Assembly: GCF_025144335.1 (NCBI RefSeq)
Contig: NZ_CP083539.1
Coordinates: 2,047,501-2,111,500 of the forward strand
Length of the DNA stretch: 64,000 nt
Source: Jannaschia sp. W003
GTDB taxonomy: Bacteria; Pseudomonadota; Alphaproteobacteria; Rhodobacterales; Rhodobacteraceae
Reading direction: 5' to 3'
This document shows, in pieces, positions 35,917-45,136 of this stretch. The position numbers and the translations under genes are program-made. Every line of letters begins with the position of its first letter. Within the stretch, counting starts at the first letter, position 1. Under the pieces are notes generated by a model that did not search any database, was not told the origin of the DNA, and worked only from the letters and a program-made list of their open reading frames with translations.

Positions 35917-38112
35917 TCAGGCGGCCGCGGCCGCCGCCGCGCCGCCGTAGAAGGTGTCGCCCGACTCGGCCATCTCGCGGATGGTGCGCGGCGTCTCGAA
36001 GCGGGCGCCGAACTTCTCGGTCAGCTCCGCTGTCTTGTCCGCCGCCCAGGCCGCGCCCACGATGTCGAGCCAGCCGAACGGGCCGCCCGACCACGGCGCG
36101 AAGCCCCAGCCGAGGATCGCGCCCACGTCGCCCTCGCGGATGTCCATGAGCACGCCGTCCTCCAGCGCGCGCACCGCCTCCAGCGCCTGCGCGAACATCA
36201 GGCGGTTCTGCACCTCGTGGAGGTCTGGCTGCTCGTCCCGGACGGGATACTGCGCGCGCAGCCCCTCCCAGAGCGCCCCGCGCTTCCCCTTCTCGTCGTA
36301 GTCGTAGAAGCCCGAGGCGGTCTTGCGGCCCATGCGTCCCTGGTCGGCCATCCAGAACAGCACCTCGTCCACGGCGCCGTCGGGGTATTCGTTGCCCATC
36401 GCCGCCTTCGTCGCCTTCGCGATCTTCACGCCGAGGTCGATCGAGGTCTCGTCCACCAGCTGCAGCGGGCCGAGCGGCATGCCCAGCAACTTGGCGCCGT
36501 TCTCGATCAGCGCGGGCTCGACGCCCTCGGCGACCATGCGGATACCCTCGTTGATGTAGGGGATGATGCAGCGGTTGGCGTAGAAGAACCGCGCGTCGTT
36601 CACCACGATCGGCGTCTTGCGGATCTGGCGCACGAAATCGAGCGCCTTGGCCACCGCGCGGTCGCCCGTGGCCTTGCCGCGGATGATCTCCACCAGCAGC
36701 ATCTTGTCGACGGGCGAGAAGAAGTGGATGCCGATGAACTGCTCGGGCCGCTCCGACGCCTTGGCCAACTCGGTGATCGGCAGCGTCGAGGTATTGGTGG
36801 CGAAGATGCAGTCCTCGCCCACCACGGCCTCGACCTTTCGCGTCATCTCGGCCTTGACGCCCACATCCTCGAACACCGCCTCGACCACGAGGTCGCAGCC
36901 CCGCAGCGCCTCGATGTCGGTCGTGGCATGGACGCGGCCAAGCACCTCGGCCTTCTTCTCCGCCGTCACCTTCTTGCGCGAGATGCCCTTGTCGAGGATG
37001 CCCTCGCCGTAGCTCTTGCCCTTGTCGGCCGCCTCCTGCTCGCGGTCGATCAGCACCACCTCGATGCCGGCGTTGGCTGCCACGTAGGCGATGCCCGCGC
37101 CCATCATGCCCGCGCCCAGCACGCCGAGCTTGGCGACCTTCTGGTCGGGCACGTCGGGCCGGTTGGCGCCCTTCTCCAGCGCCTCCTTGTTGATGAAGAG
37201 CGAGCGGATCATGGCCGCGGACGACGGGTTCATCAGCGTGTGCACGAACCAGCGCGCCTCGACCTTGAGGGCGGTGTCGAAGGGCACCAGCGCGCCCTCG
37301 TAGACCGCCGAGAGCAGGTTCTTGGCGGCCGGATAGACGCCCTTGGTCTTGCCGTTCACCATCGCGGAGGCGCCCACGAAGGTCATGAAGCCCGCGGGGT
37401 GGTAGGGCGCGCCGCCGGGCATCTTGTAGCCCTTCGCGTCCCACGGCTTCACGAGGTCCGCGTCCTTGGCCTCCAGCACCCAGGCGCGGGCGGCGGCGAG
37501 GGGGTCTTCCACCACCTCGTCGATCAGGCCCGCGGACTTGGCCTTGTCGGGTGCCAGCATCTTGCCCTCAAGGAGGAACGGGGAGGCGGTCATGGCGCCC
37601 ATCTTGCGCACGAGGCGCGTAGTGCCGCCCAGGCCGGGGAAGATGCCGACCATGATCTCGGGCAGGCCGATCTTGGCCTTCGGGTTCGCGGCGCAGAAGA
37701 TGCGGTGAGTCGAGAGCGGCAGCTCAAGCCCGATGCCGAGCGCGGTGCCGGGCAGGGCGGCGGCGATGGGTTTGCCGCCCTTCAGCGTCTTGGGGTCCAT
37801 GCCCGCGCGCTCGATCTTTCGCAGGATCGCGTGGCAGTCCATGATGCCGTCGAACAGCCCCTTAGCGGGGTCGTCGCCGGCCTGCTCCTTCATGGTGGCG
37901 ATCACGTTGAGGTCCATGCCGCCTGCGAAGCTGCCCGCCTTGCCGGAGGTGATGACGATGCCGCGCACGGCGCCGTCCGCCAGCGCGTCGTCGATCAGCC
38001 CGTCCAGCAGGGGCCAGGCCTCGAGCGACATGACGTTCATGCTCTTGCCCGGCACGTCCCAGGTAATCACGGCGACGCCGTCGTCGCCCTTCTCCATCGT
38101 GAAGTCACTCAT
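35917..38112 (-). CDS. fadJ: Multifunctional fatty-acid oxidation enzyme (enoyl-CoA hydratase / 3-hydroxyacyl-CoA dehydrogenase, FadJ type)
   Basis: 731 residues. The N-terminal crotonase domain has GSFAGGMDLN and an ELPLSTHRIFCAA segment with KIGLPEIMVGIFPGLGGTTR; the dehydrogenase domain starts near residue 330 with the NAD loop LGVLGAGMMGAGIAYVAA and has the catalytic block FIGIHFFSPVDKM. The C-terminal domain ends GWGFAPWSGGPFGWLD. It hydrates enoyl-CoA and oxidises the 3-hydroxyacyl-CoA in beta-oxidation, pairing with the thiolase upstream. ATG 38112 follows GGGAGA. It is the last gene of the minus-strand operon. Confidence 0.95.
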   Translation of the reverse strand: MSDFTMEKGDDGVAVITWDVPGKSMNVMSLEAWPLLDGLIDDALADGAVRGIVITSGKAGSFAGGMDLNVIATMKEQAGDDPAKGLFDGIMDCHAILRKIERAGMDPKTLKGGKPIAAALPGTALGIGLELPLSTHRIFCAANPKAKIGLPEIMVGIFPGLGGTTRLVRKMGAMTASPFLLEGKMLAPDKAKSAGLIDEVVEDPLAAARAWVLEAKDADLVKPWDAKGYKMPGGAPYHPAGFMTFVGASAMVNGKTKGVYPAAKNLLSAVYEGALVPFDTALKVEARWFVHTLMNPSSAAMIRSLFINKEALEKGANRPDVPDQKVAKLGVLGAGMMGAGIAYVAANAGIEVVLIDREQEAADKGKSYGEGILDKGISRKKVTAEKKAEVLGRVHATTDIEALRGCDLVVEAVFEDVGVKAEMTRKVEAVVGEDCIFATNTSTLPITELAKASERPEQFIGIHFFSPVDKMLLVEIIRGKATGDRAVAKALDFVRQIRKTPIVVNDARFFYANRCIIPYINEGIRMVAEGVEPALIENGAKLLGMPLGPLQLVDETSIDLGVKIAKATKAAMGNEYPDGAVDEVLFWMADQGRMGRKTASGFYDYDEKGKRGALWEGLRAQYPVRDEQPDLHEVQNRLMFAQALEAVRALEDGVLMDIREGDVGAILGWGFAPWSGGPFGWLDIVGAAWAADKTAELTEKFGARFETPRTIREMAESGDTFYGGAAAAAAA

Positions 38113-38163
38113 GCGTTCGTCTCCCACGGGGGCTTCGCGCGCGCCGCGGCGCCGCGCTCGGTG

Positions 38164-38604
38164 TCAGTCTTGCTCGATCCGGGGATTGCCCGGACTGGAG
38201 CGGATGTCGGAAAGGTTGGCCTGGGTGATGATGCCCTTCACCTTCCAGAGCCCGTCGGGCTGGAGCAGGAGCGTCATCTCGCTGCCGAAGGGTTCGATCA
38301 CGACCTCGGCGCCGCGCATGGCGAACACCGTGTGCGTGCCGACGATGCATCCGCCGTCGATGTAGTCGGCCCCGAGGCCGTAGCGGTAGTAGGCGGTCGC
38401 GCCCATCGTATCGAGGTTGTCGCGGAAGTCGGCGGCGAAGGCCTTGAGGTCCGCGGGCGTCTCGACCTCGATCACCTTGTCGTAGGCGCCGATCTCGGCC
38501 GGCAGCACCCATTGCGCGGCCATGGAGTCGAAGTCCCGCTCCCAAAGGAAGCGCGAGTTCTCGTCGAGGATCTGCTGGTAGATCGCCTTCGGGGCCTGCT
38601 GCAT
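38164..38604 (-). CDS. NTF2-like protein A in the beta-oxidation operon
   Basis: 146 residues, soluble, no signal peptide. IYQQILDENSRFLWERDFDS, then LKAFAADFRDNLDTMGATAY and VGTHTVFAMRGAEVVIEPFG suggest an NTF2/SnoaL-like cone fold. It is clearly paralogous to the next upstream gene (38712-39146): both share IYQ, FLW/MLW, RDFRDNL, G-x-HT-x(3)-MRG/LRG and VIEPF. Such folds can be small enzymes, binding proteins or regulators. Function unknown; position between thiolase and FadJ suggests a role with acyl-CoA intermediates. Start ATG 38604, AGGAGAG 12 nt upstream. Confidence 0.7.
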   Translation of the reverse strand: MQQAPKAIYQQILDENSRFLWERDFDSMAAQWVLPAEIGAYDKVIEVETPADLKAFAADFRDNLDTMGATAYYRYGLGADYIDGGCIVGTHTVFAMRGAEVVIEPFGSEMTLLLQPDGLWKVKGIITQANLSDIRSSPGNPRIEQD

Positions 38605-38711
38605 CGGTCAGTCTCTCCTGGAGGGGGCGTGCCGGCGGAGCGCCGCCGGCGGGGCATCGGCCCGGTATGGCCCGGGGGCCGCCCGCCCGCATCCCCGTTC
38701 TGAAGCGCCCG

Positions 38712-39146
38712 TCACGCCGCGCCCGTCTCGGTGCGCGCGACGTTGACGCGGATGTCGGCGTTGCGGGCCGCTGTCTCGATGTCGCCGCCGATCCACTGCC
38801 CGTCGACGCGCTCGAGGCGCAGGCGCGTACGGAACGGCTCGATCACCGGCGTCGCGCCGCGCAGGGCGTAGGTGGTGTGAACGCCCGCGAGCGTGTCCGG
38901 CGTCAGCATCGCGGCCTCCTCGCAGATGCGCAGGAAGGCGGTGACGCCGAGCGCGGCGAGGTTGTCGCGGAAGTCGCCGGCGAAGGCGCGCAGGGCGTCC
39001 GGCCCCGCGACCATCGCGGTCCGTTCCGGCGTGCGCACCGCGTGAGGGTAGCGCATGCACGCGACGAGGGCGTCGTAGTCCCGGTCCCAGAGCATCTGGG
39101 ACGTGCGGTCGAGATGCGCCTGGTAGATGTCGCGTGCGTCCGCCAC
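38712..39146 (-). CDS. NTF2-like protein B in the beta-oxidation operon
   Basis: 144 residues starting at GTG 39146, four bases after the thiolase stop. Sequence: [60 protein letters not shown]. It is a diverged copy of the neighbouring protein A with the same predicted NTF2-like fold and length. No catalytic residues can be assigned. The tandem arrangement points to an old gene duplication inside the operon. Confidence 0.7.
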   Translation of the reverse strand: MADARDIYQAHLDRTSQMLWDRDYDALVACMRYPHAVRTPERTAMVAGPDALRAFAGDFRDNLAALGVTAFLRICEEAAMLTPDTLAGVHTTYALRGATPVIEPFRTRLRLERVDGQWIGGDIETAARNADIRVNVARTETGAA

Positions 39147-39150
39147 CCGC

Positions 39151-40362
39151 TCAGACCCGCTCGATCACGGTGGCCGCGCCCATGCCCGAGGCGACGCATA
39201 GCGTGGCGAGGCCGACCTCCTTGTCGGAGCGCTCCAGCTCGTCGAGCAGCGTGCCGATGATGATCGCGCCCGAGGCGCCCAGCGGGTGGCCCATGGCGAT
39301 CGCGCCGCCGTTCACGTTCAGGCGGTCGTGGTCCACGTCGAAGGCCTGCATGAAGCGCAGCACCACGGACGAGAACGCCTCGTTGACCTCGAACAGGTCG
39401 ATGTCGCCGATCGCCATGCCGCTGTCGGCGAGGATCTTCTCGGTCACGGGCACGGGACCGGTGAGCATGATGGTCGGGTCGGTGCCGATCTTCGCGGTGG
39501 CCCGGATGCGGGCGCGGGGCTTCAGGCCCCAGCGCTCGCCGAACGCCTTGGACCCGACCAGCACGCCGGCAGCGCCGTCCACGATGCCCGACGAGTTGCC
39601 GGCGGTGTGCACGTGGCGGATGCGCTCGAGATGGGGGTACTTCATCAGCGCCACGGCATCGAAGCCGGGCATGGTGGTGCCCATCGCCTCGAAGGCGGGG
39701 TTCAGCGCGCCGAGCGACTGCATGTCCGTGCCGGGGCGGATGTACTCGTCGCGGTCTAGGATCGCGAGGCCGTTCACGTCGCGCACGGTCATCACGGAGC
39801 CGTCGAAGCGTCCCTCCTCCCAAGCCTTCGCGGCGCGGCGCTGGGATTCCACCGCGAACTGGTCGGCGTCGTCGCGGCTGAACCCGTACTCGGTGGCGAT
39901 GATGTCCGCGGAGATGCCCTGGGGCACGAAGTACTGGTTCATGGCGACCGACGGATCGACCGCGACCGCGGCGCCGTCGGATCCCATGGGCACGCGGCTC
40001 ATGCACTCCACGCCGCCGGCGATGTAGCCGTCGCCCGCGCCGCCGCGCACCTGATTGGCGGCGAGGTTCACGGCCTCCATTCCGCTGGCGCAGAAGCGGT
40101 TGATCGACAGTCCTGGGATGCGCTCGTCGAGGTTCGAGGCGAGCACGGCGGTCCGCGCGAGGCAGCCGCCCTGCTCCATGACCTGCGTGGCGTTGCCCCA
40201 GATCACGTCTTCCACGGCGTGGCCCTCGAAGCCGGACCGCTCGGCCAGCGCGTCGAGCACCTGCGCCGACAGGCGCACCGCGGTGACCTCGTGGAGCGAG
40301 CCGTCCTTGCGGCCTTTGCCGCGCGGGGTGCGGACGGCGTCGTAGATGTAGGCTTCGGTCAT
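39151..40362 (-). CDS. fadA: Acetyl-CoA C-acyltransferase (thiolase)
   Basis: 403 residues. The thiolase triad is complete: acyl-accepting Cys91 in [11 protein letters not shown], His in [15 protein letters not shown] and the C-terminal Cys in [23 protein letters not shown] is also conserved. It cleaves 3-ketoacyl-CoA to acetyl-CoA and a shortened acyl-CoA. Its place in a run with acyl-CoA dehydrogenase and FadJ supports a degradative role rather than acetoacetyl-CoA synthesis. ATG 40362. Confidence 0.93.
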   Translation of the reverse strand: MTEAYIYDAVRTPRGKGRKDGSLHEVTAVRLSAQVLDALAERSGFEGHAVEDVIWGNATQVMEQGGCLARTAVLASNLDERIPGLSINRFCASGMEAVNLAANQVRGGAGDGYIAGGVECMSRVPMGSDGAAVAVDPSVAMNQYFVPQGISADIIATEYGFSRDDADQFAVESQRRAAKAWEEGRFDGSVMTVRDVNGLAILDRDEYIRPGTDMQSLGALNPAFEAMGTTMPGFDAVALMKYPHLERIRHVHTAGNSSGIVDGAAGVLVGSKAFGERWGLKPRARIRATAKIGTDPTIMLTGPVPVTEKILADSGMAIGDIDLFEVNEAFSSVVLRFMQAFDVDHDRLNVNGGAIAMGHPLGASGAIIIGTLLDELERSDKEVGLATLCVASGMGAATVIERV

Positions 40363-40373
40363 GAGATGGCCTC

Positions 40374-41006
40374 TCAGCTCTCGCCGCCGGGCAGGGCCCG
40401 GGGCATCAGGTCGTAGGGGTGCTTCCAGCCGGGCAGGGCGGCGATGCGCTCCAGCCAAGCGTCGATGTGGGGCCAGTCGGCGCGGGTGAAGCCGAAGGGC
40501 TCGGGGTAGAAGAGGTAGCCGCAGCAGCTCAGGTCGGCATTGGTGACGCCGTTGCCGACGATCCACTCGCGGCCCTCGAGATGACGGTCCAGCGTCTCGT
40601 AGGCGGCCTTGAGGCGCCCCTGGCTGAAGGCGATCACCTCTTGGGGGCGCTTCTCCTCGGGCAGGAAGTTCATGAGGAAGCGGGTCATGCCGGCCTGCGA
40701 CGAGAGCTTGTGGTTGTCCCACAAGACCCAGCGCAGCACCTCGTAGCGCTCGTCCTCGTCGCCGCCGAACCGGCCCGTGCGGTCGGTGATCCACTGCTGG
40801 ATCGCGCCCGACTGGGTGAGGCGGGTCTCGCCCTCCACCAGCACCGGCGCCTCGCCCATGGGGTTGAGGGCGCGGAACTCGGGGTTCCGGGCGGCGCCCG
40901 CGAAGAAGTCGACCTTCACCGGCTCCCACGCGACGCCCGCCAACTCCAGCGCGAGCGCAGCCTTGTAGCTGTTTCCGGACTCGCCGAAGCAATGCAGCTG
41001 GATCAT
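40374..41006 (-). CDS. Glutathione S-transferase
   Basis: 210 residues: an N-terminal thioredoxin-like half (LHCFGESGNSYKAALALELA, then LNPMGEAPVLVEGETRLTQS) and an all-helical C-terminal half. Ser13 of SGNSYK could be the glutathione-activating residue, as in beta/theta-like GSTs. It is the gene before the thiolase in the same direction (11-bp gap) and may detoxify electrophiles made in acyl-CoA breakdown; the actual substrate is unknown. Confidence 0.87.
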   Translation of the reverse strand: MIQLHCFGESGNSYKAALALELAGVAWEPVKVDFFAGAARNPEFRALNPMGEAPVLVEGETRLTQSGAIQQWITDRTGRFGGDEDERYEVLRWVLWDNHKLSSQAGMTRFLMNFLPEEKRPQEVIAFSQGRLKAAYETLDRHLEGREWIVGNGVTNADLSCCGYLFYPEPFGFTRADWPHIDAWLERIAALPGWKHPYDLMPRALPGGES

Positions 41007-41058
41007 CGGATCTCCCCAGGGTGGCAGTGGCGGCGGCGGGGCAGGGCCCGCTGCGGCG

Positions 41059-41289
41059 TCATTCGTCGGGCGCCCCGCGCGCCGCGCGCCCGGCCAGCAT
41101 CTGCTGGTGGAGGCGCAGCCGGTGGGGCAGGTTTTCGGCGTCGGTGACGCTGTCGAAGTTCTCGAACAGGAAGCTCAGTGCCTCGCCCTCGCTGATGCCC
41201 GCGCCGTCCGCGAAGCGGCGCAGGCGCCGGTAGGCGGCCTCGCTCATCTGCGCGGGAAAGCGGCGGGTCAGGCGCTGGGGTCTGGGCAT
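41059..41289 (-). CDS. Small helical, possibly DNA-binding protein
   Basis: 76 residues, basic N-terminus (MPRPQRLTRRFPAQMSEAAY) and two predicted helices (RRLRRFADGAGISEGEALSF, LFENFDSVTDAENLPHRLRL). The strand-helix-helix order and Arg-rich start are compatible with a ribbon-helix-helix protein, but this is a guess. GGAGG precedes ATG 41289. It lies in the beta-oxidation gene run between the acyl-CoA dehydrogenase and the GST, in the same direction. Confidence 0.65.
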   Translation of the reverse strand: MPRPQRLTRRFPAQMSEAAYRRLRRFADGAGISEGEALSFLFENFDSVTDAENLPHRLRLHQQMLAGRAARGAPDE

Positions 41290-41339
41290 CGGGCCTCCGG
41301 CTCAAGCGGCGGGCGCCCCTCCGGCGCCCGCCCGCGAGG

Positions 41340-43115
41340 TTAGAACGCGGTCGAGTCGAGCGCCATCACCGTCTCGGCGCCGGTCCGGATGCGCCCCAGG
41401 TGCATCTTCGTCGCCGGGAGCTGGCGCGCCATGTAGTAGCGCGCCGTGGCGACCTTGGCCTCGTGGAAGTCGCGGTCCGCGCCGTCCTGGGCCAGCGCAT
41501 CGAGCGACGCCTTGGCCATGCGGCCCCACATCAGCCCGAGGCAGACGTGCCCGAACAGGTGCATGAAGTCGTAGGAGCCCGACAGCGCGGCGTTGGGGTT
41601 CTTCATGCCCTCCTGCATGAAGTACATGCCGGCAGCCTGGAGGTCCTTGGACGCGTCCTTGAGCGGCTCGACGATGCCGCGCATGGCCTCGTCCTCGCCG
41701 TGCTCCTTGCAGAACGCCTTCACCATCTCGAAGAACGCCATGACATGCTTGCCGCCGTCCTGCGCGAGCTTGCGGCCCACGAGATCCAGCGCCTGCACGC
41801 CGTTCGCGCCCTCGTAGATCATGGCGATGCGGGCGTCGCGCACGAACTGCGACATGCCCCATTCCTCGATGTAGCCGTGCCCGCCGTAGACCTGCTGGGC
41901 GTTGGTCGCGCTCTCGTAGCCCTTGTCGGTCAGGAAGCCCTTGATGATCGGGGTCAGCAGCGAGATCAGCCCGTCCGCCGCCTTGTCGTCGTTGCGGTGC
42001 GCGCGGTCGATCATGCTCGCGCCCCAGAAGGTGAACGCGCGGGCGCCCTCGACGAAGCTCTTCTGGTCCATGAGGTTGCGGCGGATGTCAGGGTGCACGA
42101 TCAGCGGATCGGCCGGCCCGTCGGGGTTCTTGGTGCCGGTCACGTCGCGGCCCTGGAGACGGTCGAGCGCGTAGGCGAGGGCGTTCTGGTAGGCGACCTC
42201 GGCCTGCGCGTAGCCCTGCAGGCCCACGCCCAGCCGCGCCTCGTTCATCATGGTGAACATGGCGCGCATGCCCTTGTGCTCCTGCCCCAGCAGGTAGCCC
42301 TCGGCCTCGTCGTAGTTCATGACGCAGGTCGAGTTGCCGTGGATGCCCATCTTCTCCTCGATCTTGCCGACCGAGACGCCGTTGCGCTCGCCCACGTTGC
42401 CGTCCTCGTCCACCAGCCGCTTGGGCACGATGAACAGCGACACGCCCTTGATGCCCTCGGGGCCGCCCTGGATCTTGGCGAGCACGAGGTGGACGATGTT
42501 CTCGGCCATGTCGTGGTCGCCCGCCGAGATGAAGATCTTCTGGCCGGTGATGCGGTAGGTCCCGTCCTCCTGCGGCACGGCCTTGGTGCGCATCATGCCG
42601 AGGTCGGTGCCGGCATGGGGCTCGGTCAGGTTCATGGTGCCGGTCCACTCGCAGGACACCATCTTGGGAAGCCACTTCGCCTTCTGCGCCTCGGTGCCGT
42701 GCACGTGGATCGCCGAGTAGGCCCCGTGGGTCAGGCCCTGGTACATGTTGAAGGCCATGTTGGCCGACGACAGGATCTCGCCCACCGCGGTCTGCATCAC
42801 GTAAGGCAGTCCCTGGCCGCCGTAGGCCTCGTCGGCGTCAAGGGCGGTCCAGCCGCCCTCGCGCACCTGGTCGAAGGCCTCGCGGAAGCCCGTGGGCGTG
42901 CGCACCACGCCGTTCTCGAGCCGGCATCCCTCGCGGTCGCCGACCGCGTTGAGGGGATGCAGCACGTCCGTCGCCAGTTGGCCGGCCGCGTCCAGGATCG
43001 CCCCAGTGAAGTCACGGTCGAGGTCCGCGTAGCCCGGCACGTCCTGCGCGGCGACGCCGAGCGTGTCGTGGAGCACGAACTGCATGTCCTTCGTGGGGGC
43101 GGTGTAGGTCGTCAT
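41340..43115 (-). CDS. Acyl-CoA dehydrogenase, long C-terminal-extended type (AcdH/DmdC-like)
   Basis: 591 residues, about 200 longer than classical acyl-CoA dehydrogenases. FAD/substrate blocks include [20 protein letters not shown] and [16 protein letters not shown]; the middle domain has [20 protein letters not shown]. The extra C-terminal domain (ends [19 protein letters not shown]) is the acyl-CoA dehydrogenase C-terminal extension of the large AidB/DmdC-like group. Roseobacter DmdC enzymes oxidise 3-methylmercaptopropionyl-CoA; paralogues act on fatty acyl-CoAs. The fadA/fadJ neighbours favour the latter. ATG 43115 follows GGAGG. Confidence 0.9.
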   Translation of the reverse strand: MTTYTAPTKDMQFVLHDTLGVAAQDVPGYADLDRDFTGAILDAAGQLATDVLHPLNAVGDREGCRLENGVVRTPTGFREAFDQVREGGWTALDADEAYGGQGLPYVMQTAVGEILSSANMAFNMYQGLTHGAYSAIHVHGTEAQKAKWLPKMVSCEWTGTMNLTEPHAGTDLGMMRTKAVPQEDGTYRITGQKIFISAGDHDMAENIVHLVLAKIQGGPEGIKGVSLFIVPKRLVDEDGNVGERNGVSVGKIEEKMGIHGNSTCVMNYDEAEGYLLGQEHKGMRAMFTMMNEARLGVGLQGYAQAEVAYQNALAYALDRLQGRDVTGTKNPDGPADPLIVHPDIRRNLMDQKSFVEGARAFTFWGASMIDRAHRNDDKAADGLISLLTPIIKGFLTDKGYESATNAQQVYGGHGYIEEWGMSQFVRDARIAMIYEGANGVQALDLVGRKLAQDGGKHVMAFFEMVKAFCKEHGEDEAMRGIVEPLKDASKDLQAAGMYFMQEGMKNPNAALSGSYDFMHLFGHVCLGLMWGRMAKASLDALAQDGADRDFHEAKVATARYYMARQLPATKMHLGRIRTGAETVMALDSTAF

Positions 43116-43155
43116 CGGGAACCTCCGGGTCGGGATCGCGGGCGGGGTGTGGGGA

Positions 43156-43554
43156 TCAGCCGGCCTTCCGGTCCGGCTGCATCCGTTGAAGCATCGTGTC
43201 GCCCCAGCGCAGCTGCTCCTGGAGGTCGGCGATCGCCTCGTTGAGCTCGTCGCGCTGGCGCACCATCGTGGCCAGCCGCGCGCGGCCGATCTCCAGGGTG
43301 CGGGCGAACTGGGTGAACTGGCCGTCGCCCAGGTCGTAGAGGTCCAGCAGCTGCCGGATCTCCTCGAGCGAGAAGCCGAAGCGCTTGCCGCGCAGGATCA
43401 GCTTGAGGCGGGCTCGGTCGCGGCGGGTGAACAGGCGGCGCTGTCCCTGGCGGATCGGGAACAGCAGCTCCTTCGCCTCGTAGAAGCGCAAGGTGCGCGG
43501 CGTGACGCCGTAGAGATCGCACATCTCGCGAATGGTCATGGTGTCCTTCGACAT
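43156..43554 (-). CDS. MerR-family regulator of the beta-oxidation operon
   Basis: 132 residues. A MerR winged-helix head ([20 protein letters not shown], then [20 protein letters not shown]) is followed by a dimerisation coiled coil ([20 protein letters not shown]). No Cys or metal-binding tail is present, so it senses something other than metals. It starts the minus-strand run of acyl-CoA genes, 40 bp before the dehydrogenase. MerR-type regulators of branched-chain and fatty-acid breakdown (LiuR-like) are of this size. A tandem ACGT operator candidate lies 76 bp upstream. Confidence 0.88.
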   Translation of the reverse strand: MSKDTMTIREMCDLYGVTPRTLRFYEAKELLFPIRQGQRRLFTRRDRARLKLILRGKRFGFSLEEIRQLLDLYDLGDGQFTQFARTLEIGRARLATMVRQRDELNEAIADLQEQLRWGDTMLQRMQPDRKAG

Positions 43555-43630
43555 GTCGGGGCCTTCCGGTGTGAGTGGTCGTCCCGGGCCGCCGAGAAAA
43601 AGCCTCGCTGCGGTTTGTAGGACGGTGGGT

Positions 43631-43645
43631 GACGTTGACGTAAGC
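43631..43645. promoter_or_regulatory. Candidate MerR/LiuR-like operator
   Basis: GACGTTGACGTAAGC, two ACGT cores spaced seven bases start to start, lies in the 171-bp gap before the MerR gene at 43554. Operators of MerR-type regulators of fatty-acid and branched-chain amino-acid breakdown have this ACGT-rich layout. No clear -10 is seen. I found no second copy before the acyl-CoA dehydrogenase. Confidence 0.4.
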
Positions 43646-43725
43646 GAGACGCCGCGTCATCCAAGGGGCGACGTGGCGTCACGGGACGTAGGCCATCGGA
43701 CAAGGCGCGGAAACCCGCCGGCGCC

Positions 43726-44109
43726 CTAGTCGGCTGCCGCGGTCACGAGCCCCTCGGCCACCCCGTCGCGCAGGGTCCGAAGCTCGGCGATTGCCTCCTC
43801 GAGATGACGGCGCCGCTCGGCGAGCTCGGCGAGCTGGGCGTCGGCGATCTCGATCCAGCGGCGCATCTGGACCCGCCCGTCGGGGTCGGCGTCGTAGAGC
43901 TCAAGCCACTGGCGGATCTCCTCGAGCCCGAAGCCGAACTTCCGCCCGCGCAGGATCAGCTTCATGCGCGCGACCTCGCGCGGGCCGTAGAAGCGCGCGC
44001 GCCCCTCGCGGTCGGGGGCGAGCAACTCGATGTACTCGTAGTGACGCAAGGTCCGCGGCGTCACGTCGAAACGCGCGCACATCGCCTTGAAGTCCAGTCG
44101 GTCCGTCAT
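43726..44109 (-). CDS. Second MerR-family regulator
   Basis: 127 residues, paralogous to the MerR protein 171 bp downstream: RFDVTPRTLRHYEYIELLAP, then RMKLILRGRKFGFGLEEIRQ and a coiled-coil tail (QLAELAERRRHLEEAIAELR). It also lacks a metal-binding tail. It is upstream of, and in the same direction as, the beta-oxidation cluster, and divergent from the thioesterase genes; it could control either side. ATG 44109 has GGGAGAG upstream. Confidence 0.87.
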   Translation of the reverse strand: MTDRLDFKAMCARFDVTPRTLRHYEYIELLAPDREGRARFYGPREVARMKLILRGRKFGFGLEEIRQWLELYDADPDGRVQMRRWIEIADAQLAELAERRRHLEEAIAELRTLRDGVAEGLVTAAAD

Positions 44110-44207
44110 CGTGCTCTCCCGAAAGACACGTTGCCACGGCCGCGCGCCTCCTGTCCACGCCGGCGATGGGGCCTTGCCGGATGCCGCCGGTTCGGTCAGC
44201 AGGAGGC

Positions 44208-44633
44208 ATGGATTCCGAAGAGCAGAAGGCCCACGTCGCCCGGTCGTTCGTCGCCGCCCTTCCGCACTGCGTGGCACTGGGGATGCGCATGGAGCGGGTG
44301 GCCGACGGCGAGGCGGTGATCTCCATGCCCTGGGCGCCCGAGCTGGTGGGCGACGCGCGCACGGGCGTGATCCACGGCGGCGCCGTCAGCGCGCTCATGG
44401 ACACCTCGGGCGGCGCCGCCGTGATGTGCCACCCCGAGGCAACCCTCGCCACGGCCACGCTCGACCTGCGGATCGACTACATGCGCCCCGCGCGCCCGGG
44501 CGACCGCATCACCGCTACCGCCCGCTGCTTCCACATCACCCGCTCGGTCGCCTTCGTGCGCGCCGAGGCCGCCGACGCCGAGGGGCTGGTGGCCGTCGCC
44601 AACGGCGCCTTCACCGTGGAGCGCCGACGGTGA
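44208..44633 (+). CDS. PaaI-type hotdog thioesterase (first of a pair)
   Basis: 141 residues of hotdog fold: GVIHGGAVSALMDTSGGAAV carries the HGG helix start and the active-site Asp, followed by LDLRIDYMRPARPGD. It would hydrolyse an acyl- or aryl-CoA thioester. ATG 44208 (MDSEEQKAHVARSF) has AGGAGG only one base away, which is tight; no better in-frame start is apparent. Its stop overlaps the GTG of a second thioesterase. Both are divergent from MerR and the beta-oxidation genes, so they may recover CoA from dead-end acyl-CoAs. Confidence 0.85.
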   Translation: MDSEEQKAHVARSFVAALPHCVALGMRMERVADGEAVISMPWAPELVGDARTGVIHGGAVSALMDTSGGAAVMCHPEATLATATLDLRIDYMRPARPGDRITATARCFHITRSVAFVRAEAADAEGLVAVANGAFTVERRR

Positions 44634-45136
44634 GGCCCCCGCCCGAGCCGGTGGGCGACATCAAGCGCCGCCGTGACGGCGCGCTCGCTGCGCTGGTGGA
44701 CGGGGTGCCCTACATCCGCTTCCTCGGCATCACCTTCGACCGCCGCGGCGACGAGCTGACCGGCGTGCTGCACTACGCGCCCCAGCTCATCGGCAACCCC
44801 GCGCTGCCGGCGATCCACGGCGGGGTGACGGCGGCGTTCCTCGAGGTGACGGCGATCGTCACGCTGGGCTGGTCGATCATCTGGGACGACGTGGAGGCGG
44901 GGCGCCTCGACACCGCGGCGCTCGATCCCTCCAGCCCGCCGCGCCTGCCCAAGACCGTGGACTTCTCGGTGGACTACCTGCGCTCGGGGCTCCCGCGCGA
45001 CGCCTACGCCCGCGCGCGCGTGAACCGCTCGGGGCGGCGCTACGCGTCCGTGCACGTGGAGGGCTGGCAGGACAACCGCGCGCGGCTGTTCGCGCAAGGC
45101 ACCGGCCACTTCGTGATGCCGCCGCGCGGTGACTGA
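44630..45136 (+). CDS. PaaI-type hotdog thioesterase (second of a pair)
   Basis: 168 residues, start GTG 44630 overlapping the previous stop. AIHGGVTAAFLEVTAIVTLG matches the hotdog active-site helix, but the usual Asp is Glu (HGGVTAAFLE), a variation known in the superfamily; KTVDFSVDYLRSGLPRDAYA is the following strand region. An insertion of about 25 residues (WSIIWDDVEAGRLDTAALDP...) lies between them. It overlaps the MATE gene by eight bases. Tandem thioesterases of different subfamilies suggest two partner domains or two substrates. Confidence 0.8.
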   Translation: MRPPPEPVGDIKRRRDGALAALVDGVPYIRFLGITFDRRGDELTGVLHYAPQLIGNPALPAIHGGVTAAFLEVTAIVTLGWSIIWDDVEAGRLDTAALDPSSPPRLPKTVDFSVDYLRSGLPRDAYARARVNRSGRRYASVHVEGWQDNRARLFAQGTGHFVMPPRGD

